Assembly: GCA_965250195.1 (NCBI GenBank)
Contig: OZ252295.1
Location: 806,001 to 870,000, forward strand
Direction: 5' to 3'
From: CAUZIR01 sp965250195
GTDB lineage: Bacteria > Chloroflexota > Dehalococcoidia > Lucifugimonadales > UBA2962
DNA: 64,000 nucleotides
Shown here: piece after piece, positions 10,101-19,100 of the stretch
Position numbering within the stretch: position 1 is the stretch's first letter
How the letters are laid out: the number at the start of each line of letters is the position of its first letter
Position numbers and translations under genes: made by a program
The notes under the pieces: generated by a model
What the model saw: the letters and a program-made list of their open reading frames with translations, nothing else
Databases searched by the model: none
Told to the model about the DNA's origin: nothing

Positions 10101-13100
10101 CCAACGACGAGTTCGGAACGTCGGTGGCCGTGCACGAAGACACCATCGTGGTCGGGGCGCCCGAGCAAGGCGCTGGCGCGAGGGGTTCGGCCTACGTCTT
10201 CACCAAGCCGGCCAACGATTGGGCCGACATGACTGAGACGGCCGCACTGAACGGCCAGTCAAATGGCGACCGGTTCGGTCGCTCCGTAGCGGTGCATGGT
10301 GACACGGTCGTGGTCGGGGCGTTCGAGCAAGGCGCTGGCGCGAGGGGTTCGGCCTACGTCTTCACCAAGCGCGCCGCCACCGGAGTTTGGGACGATTGGG
10401 ATGACACCAGTGTCAGCAATGCAACTCCCGAGCTGACCGCCTCCGACCGCGCCAGTGGCGACCGGTTCGGCCGAGCCGTAGCCATGGACGGAGACACGAT
10501 CGTAATTGGTGCGCCCTACCACGACTACGACGACCCCGATGACAACACCAACGATGTCAGCAACTCCGGTGCAGCGTACGTCTTCATCAGGCCCGCCACC
10601 GGCGTTTGGGCCACCGACACCGAGACCGCCAAGCTAACCGCCTCCGAACGCGCGGAGAACGACCAGTTCGGGTATTCCGTCGCGGTGGACGGCAACACCG
10701 TCGTGGTTGGTGCGGACCAAGACGACAGCAACCGCGGTTCCGCGTACGTCTTCACCGAGCCTCAAGGCGGCTGGACCGATACAGAAGGTACGGACCCGCT
10801 CAAGGCCTACGATCGCAGTGGGAACGACCGCTTCGGCAACTTCGTGGCGGTCGACGGCGACACCGTGTTGGTTGGGGTGGTCGGGGACGACAGCGATAAG
10901 GGTTCGGCCTACGTATTCGGCACCGGTGAGTGGGCCGACATCCCCGGCAGTGGAGCGGGGACGATCTCTCACATAGCCAGGGGTCTGCGTAACAACGTCA
11001 AGTACACTTTCCGGGTCCGCGCGGTGAACGCGGTTGGAGAGGGCGGTGCGTCCGAAGTGGCGGCGACGCCAGTGGCGGCGGAGTCGGGCCCCTCCAGACC
11101 CGCTGGCTTCACCGCCACTCAGACCGGCGTCGGCCAGGTGCGCTTGGCGTGGACCGCGAGCACTGAACCGCTGACCGTCAGGCGTTATCAGTACAAACAG
11201 AACGATGGTAGCGGCTTCGGTAATTGGATCATCATCTCCGGAAGCGATTCCGGCACCGCCTCCCACACGGTCACCGGTCTGATCGACGGGATCGAATACT
11301 CCTTCACCGTCGGCGCCGTCAACGGTGGCGGTCAAAACGCCTCGGAGGTCGAGTCCGTAACTCTAGAAGCCCAGGCCGCGGCGCCCAGCAATTTGGACGC
11401 GGGCGCGGGCGACGAGCAGGTAAAGCTGAGTTGGCACGATCCCGGTGATTCGACCATAGACAACTACCAGCTCTTACAGATCGACCCGAGCAAGCTGACC
11501 GCCGCCGACGGCCTCCGGGGCGACGAATTCGGAATCTCCGTCGCGGTGGACGGCGATACCGCAGTGATCGGAGCGTACCAAGACGACGACGCCACCAACG
11601 GCGACAATTCCGGTTCGGCCTACGTGTTTACCGAGGTCTCCGGCGTGTGGAGGCAGGTAGCCAAGCTCACTGCCGATGACGGCGCGGCGAACGACGAGTT
11701 CGGGTATTCCGTCGACGTGGACGGCAGCACCATCGTGATTGGGGCGCGCCAGGACGACGCGCGTAACGGCGCGGCCTATGTCTTCACCGAGCCTACCGAC
11801 GGGTGGAACGGCGAAATCACCGAGACGGTCAAGCTCACCGCCTCCGACGGCGCGGCCGACGACGAGTTCGGAATTTCCGTGGCGGTCGACGGCGACACCA
11901 TCCTGGTGGGGGCGCACCAAAACGACGCCGATACCAGCAACAACAACGAAGGTGCAGCCTACATCTTCACCAAGTTCGGCGATGTCTGGGGCAACCCTCC
12001 GGCCCTTGGAAACCACCGAGTAGAGACCGCCAAGCTCGTCGCCTCCGACGCCGCAGCGGACGACGAGTTCGGAATCTCCGTTGCGTTGGACGGCAACACC
12101 GCCGTGATCGGGGCGCGTCAGGACGACGCCAGGAACGGTTCGGCTTACCTATTCACCAAGGTCTCCGGCGTGTGGAGCCAGAAGGCCAAGCTCACCGCCT
12201 CCGACGGGGCGGCGGACGACGAGTTCGGCATCTCCGTGGCTGTGCACGGCGACACGGTGGTGGTTGGGGCACGTCAGGACGACACCAGCGACGGTGCCGC
12301 TTACGTATTCACCGAGGTCTCCGGCGTGTGGAAGCATGTAGCCAAGCTCACTGCCGATGATGGCGTGGCGAACGACGAGTTCGGAATCTCCGTGGCCGTG
12401 GACGGCGACACCATCCTGGTGGGGGCGTACCAGGACGACGACAACGGCGATCTATCTGGCTCGGCCTACGTCTTCACCCGGGACTCCGCCGGTGGGTGGC
12501 GCCAGAGGGACAAGCTCACCGCCTCGGACGGCGCGGCGAGCGACCGCTATGGGTATTCCGTCGGGGTCAGCGGCGACACCGTCGTGGTTGGTGCGTATTC
12601 GGATGATAGTAACGAAGCCAATACCGGTGCGGCTTACTTTTTGCGCATTCCGGGTTGGACCGACATCCCCGATAGCGCCGCGACGACCACCTCTCACATC
12701 GTCACCGGCCTGAGCAACTACGTGGAGCACACCTTCCAGGTGCGCGGTGTGAACGCCGCAGGCGGGGGTTTGGCCTCGGACCGCGCCGGTGGTACGCCCA
12801 CGTTTGCGATACCGGACCTGTCGGAAGGGCTGACCGCGGACGCGGGCGATGCCGTGGTGGATCTGACTTGGGTTGACCCCGAAGATTCGACGATAGAGAA
12901 GTACCAACTGCTCCAGATTATTCAGGGCGGCAAGCTGACCACCGCCTCCACCGACGACCCGGTGGTGCGGGGCGACGGTTTCGGAATCTCCGTCGCGGTG
13001 GACGGCAACACCGCGGTGGTCGGGGCCTACAGGGACGACGACGATGGCGCCAATTCCGGTTCCGCCCACGTCTTTGCCAGGAGCTCGCCTACCGCTCCGT

Positions 13101-16100
13101 GGAGCTGGTCGGCCAAGCTCACCGCTTCCGACGCGGCGGAGAACGACGAGTTCGGAATCTCCGTGGCGGTAGACGGCGACACCATCGTCGTGGGAGCGCA
13201 CCAAAACGACAGCAACAAAGGCGCCGCCTACGTCTTCACCTGGAATTCCAGTAACAGTAAATGGGAACAGAAGGCCAAGCTCACCGCTTCCGACGCCGCG
13301 GCCAACGACGAGTTCGGAATCTCCGTGGCGGTCGACGGCGACATCATCGTGGTCGGGGCGCACAAGGTCGACTACATCGATCTCAACAACAGTAGCAACA
13401 ATTTGGCTGATTCCGGTGCCGCCTACGTCTTCACCAAGCCCGAGAGCGGCGGCTGGGCCGACGCCACCGAGACCGCGACCGCCAAGCTCACTGCTTCCGA
13501 CGCCGAGGCCAACGACGAGTTCGGAATCTTCGTGGCTGTGCACGGCGAAACAGTGGTCGTAGGAGCGCACCAAAACGACGCCGATGACCAAGACACCAAC
13601 GAAGGTGCGGCTTACGTCTTCACCAAGCCCGGGAGCGGCGGCTGGGCCACCGCCACCGAGACCGCCAAGCTCACCGCTTCCGACGGCGCGGAGAACGACG
13701 CGTTCGGAATCTCCGTGGCTGTGCACGGTGACACCGTCGTGGTCGGGGCGCACAAGTACGACGTCGATGACAACGGCACCAGTATACCCAACGCCGGTGC
13801 GGCCTACGTCTTCACCAAGCCCGAAACCGACGCCAACGACGACGACTCGGAAGACTGGAAAGGCTGGGGCTCCCTGGATGACGAAGGCAAGGCCGGATTG
13901 ACCGCCAAGCTCATCGCCTCCGACGCTGCGAGAGGAGACGAGTTCGGGATTTCCGTGGCCGTGGACGATGACGAGGAGACCATCGTGGTTGGGGCATACC
14001 TGGACGACGACACTGGCGACAATTCCGGCTCGGCCTACGTCTTCACCCAGAATGCTAACTCCGGCAAGTGGAGCCATACGGCCAAGCTTACCGGCCCCTC
14101 CCGCGGACGGGACAACTGGGTGGGGCATTCCGTTGCGGTGGTAGGCAATACCGTCATCGCCGGAGCGGACGAGTCCAACATCAGCGGGCCCGATTCAGGC
14201 GCCGTCTACCTGTGGACAGTCCCGGGTTGGACCGACATTGCCAATAGCGACGCGACGACCACCTCCCACACTGTCACCGGTCTGACCAACCGGGTCGAGT
14301 ACAGCCTTCAGGTCCGCGCGGTGGACAAGGTGGAAGGGGCTGGCGCCGGCCCGCCCTCGGACGTCAGGGCCACACCGCTAAAGCCGAGGCCAGCAAAGCC
14401 AACGGGGCTCTCCGCCGCGCCCGGCGATACCCAGGTGAAGCTGAGCTGGAACGATCCCGTCGAGGGCTCGCCGCCCATCAACAACTACGAGCTATGGCAG
14501 CATGCCGAGCGCCCTATGCTGACCGCCGACGACCGGGCGGCGAACGACGAGTTCGGGTATGCCGTAGCGATAGACGGCGACACCGCCGTGGTCGGAATGC
14601 CCGGAGAGGACAACCCCGATAATTCCGGCGCCGCCTTCGTGTTCACCAGAGACTCATCCGGCACGTGGAGCCAGGTGGCCAAGCTCAGAGCCAGCGATCC
14701 GAATGCTCAGGATAGATTCGGACTATCTGTGGCGGTGCATGAAGACACTTCGAATGGCGACACAATAGTGGTTGGCGCTCCCCACGGCTCGAGCAGTAGA
14801 GGTGCGGTGTACGTATTCACCGAACCCAGCGACGGCTGGGCCTCCACCAGCACTGCGGCGAAGCTCACCGCCTCCGACCGCACGGATGACGACGAGTTCG
14901 GGGATTCGGTAGCGGTGGACGGTGACACCGTCGCGGTCGGGGCCCACAACAATAATGCAGCCTACGTCTTCACCAGGCCCGCTACCGGCTGGGTCAACGA
15001 TACAGAGACACTCAAGCTCAGTGGCAGCGGGAGCAGCAGTTTCGGCAGGTCGGTAGCAATCGACGGTGACACCATCGTGGTTGGGGCCATTGGACAAGAT
15101 GACGATAGGGGTTCGGCTTTCGTGTTCATCAAGCCCGCCACCGGCTGGGCCAACAGCCCAGGCACTGAGGTGGCCAATCTCACGGCCTACTCCCGCAATA
15201 GGGACGACAGATTCGGGCGTTCAGTAGCCATCGATGGTGACACCATCGTGGTCGGGGCCTACGGGAACGACAGCAATAGGGGTTCGGCCCATGTGTTCAC
15301 CAAGCCCGCCACCGGCTGGGCCAACAGCCCAGGGACTGAGACGGCCAAGCTCACCGCCTCCGTCCGCAACGCCGAAGACCACTTCGGACAATCGGTAGCG
15401 GTGGACGGTGACACCGTCGTTATCGGGGCGGACGGCCTGAACAACGACGAAAACCCAGGATCGGCTTACGTCTTCACCAAGCCGGAGAGCGGCGGCTGGG
15501 CCGACAGTACCGAGGCGGCCAAACTCACCGGGTCCGGCACCGCTAATGGTGACAGGTTCGGGCTTTCCGTGGCGGTCGCTGGCGTCACCGTCATGGTCGG
15601 GGCAAACGGGCAAGGCAGCAACAGTCAGGGGGCCGCCTACCTTTACGACATCGCGGTGTGGGCCGACATCGCTGGGAGCACGGGAGAGACCAGGTCCCAC
15701 TTTGCGACCGGCCTGACCAACGGCTTGGAGCACACCTTCGCCGTCCGCGCAGTGAACGACGGCGGTGCAAGCGGCCGGTCTAATCAGGCGTCAGAGACCC
15801 CGGCGGGGGCCGCCTCGCTACCCATCAAACCCAGGAACTTCTCCGCGGTGCAGACTGGCGCATACGAGGTGCGTTTGGAGTGGGAGCGGAGCGTCCAGCC
15901 CCTGGCCGTCGCCGGTTATCGCTTCATCCAGGACAACACCTCTAGTGACGATGACGTCCCCGCTTGGACCCCCATATCCGATAGCGATTCCAACACCAGC
16001 TCCCACACGGTCTCCGGTCTGACCGAGGGAGACACCTACAACTTCGCCGTCCGCGCCTTTAACAGCCAGGGCGACAGCGACTCCTCTAACTCTCTGTCAG

Positions 16101-19100
16101 TCACGATCGTCGCCACGCCCGCGGCGCCCACGGGGTTCACCGCCTCCGCGGGCGACAGCCACGTGGAGCTGAGTTGGGGAAATCCCGGCAATTCGTCCAT
16201 AACCATGTACCAATACCAGCAAGGGGCGAACGGCGCTTGGACCGACATCCCGGGAAGCGGAGCTTTGACCACCTCCCACCTGGTTTCCGACCTGACCAAC
16301 AACCAACAGTACGCCTTCCGGGTCCGCGCGGTGAACCGGGCCGGAGAGGGTGCGGCTTCGCCCCCGGTGACCGCGACCCCGGCCAAGGCGGGTGCGGCCC
16401 CCGGCAAACCTGCAAACTTCAGCGCCGCGCAAACCGGCGTCCTCCAGGTGGGGTTGACGTGGGACAAGGCTTCTCAGCCCCGGACCGTCACCGGTTATCA
16501 GTTCACCCAGAACGGCGATTCCAGTTGGACCAACATCGACCGCAGCGATTCCAGCACCGCCTCCCACACGGTCTCCGGTCTGACCGAGAGGGACACCTAC
16601 ACCTTCGCCGTCCGCGCGATAAACAGCTCCGGCGTAAGGACCTCGGATTTCATCTCCGTGACAATAGTCAAAAAGCCAAATCCACCCACCGGACTCAGCG
16701 CTACCGTCGGCGACACGCAAGCGACGGTCGACTGGAGTCAGACCGTCAAAACGGGCGCGCCAATTGACAAGCACCAGCTATTGCAGGTCCCCCTGACCAA
16801 GTTGATCGCCGAAGGCGGCGCTGACAACGACGAGTTCGGATATTCCGTCGCAGTTTATAGGGACACTGCCGTGATCGGGGCGCACCAGCACGACGTCAAC
16901 GGCAACGCCAACGCCGGTGCGGCCTACGTCTTCACCAGGGATCCGCTTTCCCGTGAGTGGAGCCAACCGATCAAGCTCACCGCTTCCGACAGCGAGGAGG
17001 ACGACGGGTTCGGGCATTCCGTAGCGGTGGTCGGAGACACCGTCGTGGTCGGAGCATACGGTGACGACGGCAACAGGGGTGCGGCCTACGTATTCACCAG
17101 GCCCGACGGCGGTTGGACCTCCACCACCACTGCGGCCAAGCTCACCGCTTCCGACGGTAAGGAGGACGACAGGTTCGGGCATTCCGTAGCGGTGGTCGGC
17201 GACACCGTCGTGGTCGGAGCATACGGTGACGACGGCAACAGGGGTGCAGCTTACGTATTCACCAAGACCGGCGGCGCTTGGACCACCACCACCACTGCGG
17301 CCAAGCTCACCGCATCCGACGGCGAGGCTAACGACGAGTTCGGGGTTTCCGTAGCGGTGGACGAAGATACCGTTGCGGTAGGAGCCCACCTGCACGATCT
17401 CGACGTCGACGGCGCCAGTATGCTCGATGCCGGTGCGGTCTACGTCTTCACGAAGCCAGCGGCCGGATGGACCAGCAGCACTGAGTCGGCCAAGCTCACG
17501 GCAACAGACGGCGCGGCGGGGGACGAGTTCGGAATTTCGGTGGCCATCGACGGTGATACCGTGGTGACCGGGGCCTACAGGGATGACAGCATGGCCACCG
17601 ACAGCGACGATGGCCTTGATTCCGGTTCGGTCTACGTATTCGACAGGGACCCTGAATCCGGCAAGTGGAGCCAGACGGCCAAGCTCACCGCTTCCAATGG
17701 CGACGGAGGCGATAGGTTCGGGAACTCCGTTGCGGTGGACGGCGATACCGCCGTCGTCGGCGCGTACCTGGACGACAACCCCGGCATTATCCTTACTGAT
17801 TCCGGTTCGGTCTACGTGTTCACCAACCAGTCAGGTGTGTGGAGCGAGGCGCTCAATCTCGCCGCCCCCGACGCCGACGCCGACGCCGCGACGGACGACC
17901 ACTTCGGGCGTTCCGTTGCGGTGGCAGGCGGTACCGTCCTGGCGGGCGCGCCGCAGGACGACGATACCGGTTCGGCCTACGTGATGGAAATCGCGGGCGC
18001 GGGTTGGACGGACCTGGTCGCTGAAGAATTGACCGTATCTGAGGGAGAATACTTCTACCGGGTGCTCGGTCTGACCAACGACCAAGAGTACGCCTTCCGC
18101 GTGCGTTCGGTGAACGCGGCCGGCAATGATCCGACTGCGGAAACCAGGAGCGCCACGCCGATGCTTACAAAGCCGGTCAAACCACCCGGGCTGGTTGCGG
18201 AGGCAAGAGACCGTGCGGTGGAGCTGAGCTGGGACCTCTCCGACGATTCGACCCTATCCCGCTACCAAGTATTGCAGCATCCCGAGCAAAGCAGGCTCAC
18301 CGCGTCCGACGGGGCGGACGGCGACCGGTTCGGGAATGCCGTGGCAGTGGACGGTGGCACCGCCGTTGTGGGTGCGCCCGAGCACGACGGCACGGACACC
18401 GGAGGCAACGCCATCACTAATTCCGGTGCGGCCTACGTCTTCACCAGGGACCCGCTTTCCGGTGAGTGGAGCCAACCGATCAAGCTCACCGCCTCCGACG
18501 GGGACACATCCGACGAGTTCGGGTATTCCGTAGCGGTGCACGGTAACACCATCGTGGTAGGAGCACGCCAACTCGACTACCAGAGCGGCGGTCAGATCGT
18601 GAGCAGGCCAGGTGCGGCCTACGTATTCACCAGGCCCGACGGCGGCTGGGTCGCCACCAGCACCGCGGCCAAGCTCACCGCCGATGACGGGGTGAACGGC
18701 GACCTGTTCGCGTACTCCGTAGCAGTGCACGAGAATACCGTCGTGGTTGGGGCGTACTTCCACGAAGTCGGCGCAGAAGACAAAGCTGGCGCGGCCTACA
18801 TATTCACCAAGCCCGACGGCGGCGATTGGACATCCACGAGTACCTCCTCCAAGCTCACCGATTCCGAGGGCAAGGAGAACGACTATTTCGGGCACTCCGT
18901 TGCGGTGCACGGTGGCACCATCGTGATCGGGGCGTACCTCCACAAGACCAATGACATTCCCACTGGTGCGGCCTACGTATTCACCAGGCCAGTCGGCGGC
19001 TGGGTCGCCACAAGCACTGCAGCCACGCTCACCGCTTCCGACGGGGCGGACGGCGACCAGTTCGGGCATTCCGTTGCGATGGACGGTGCCACCGTGGTGG

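Noticed and set aside
7409..14128. Long antisense reading frames inside the giant gene (for example 7409-8680 and 12452-14128, minus strand).
   Set aside because: They arise because the repeated FG-GAP codons leave the opposite strand free of stops. They mirror the repeat periodicity, lack ribosome sites and match no family.
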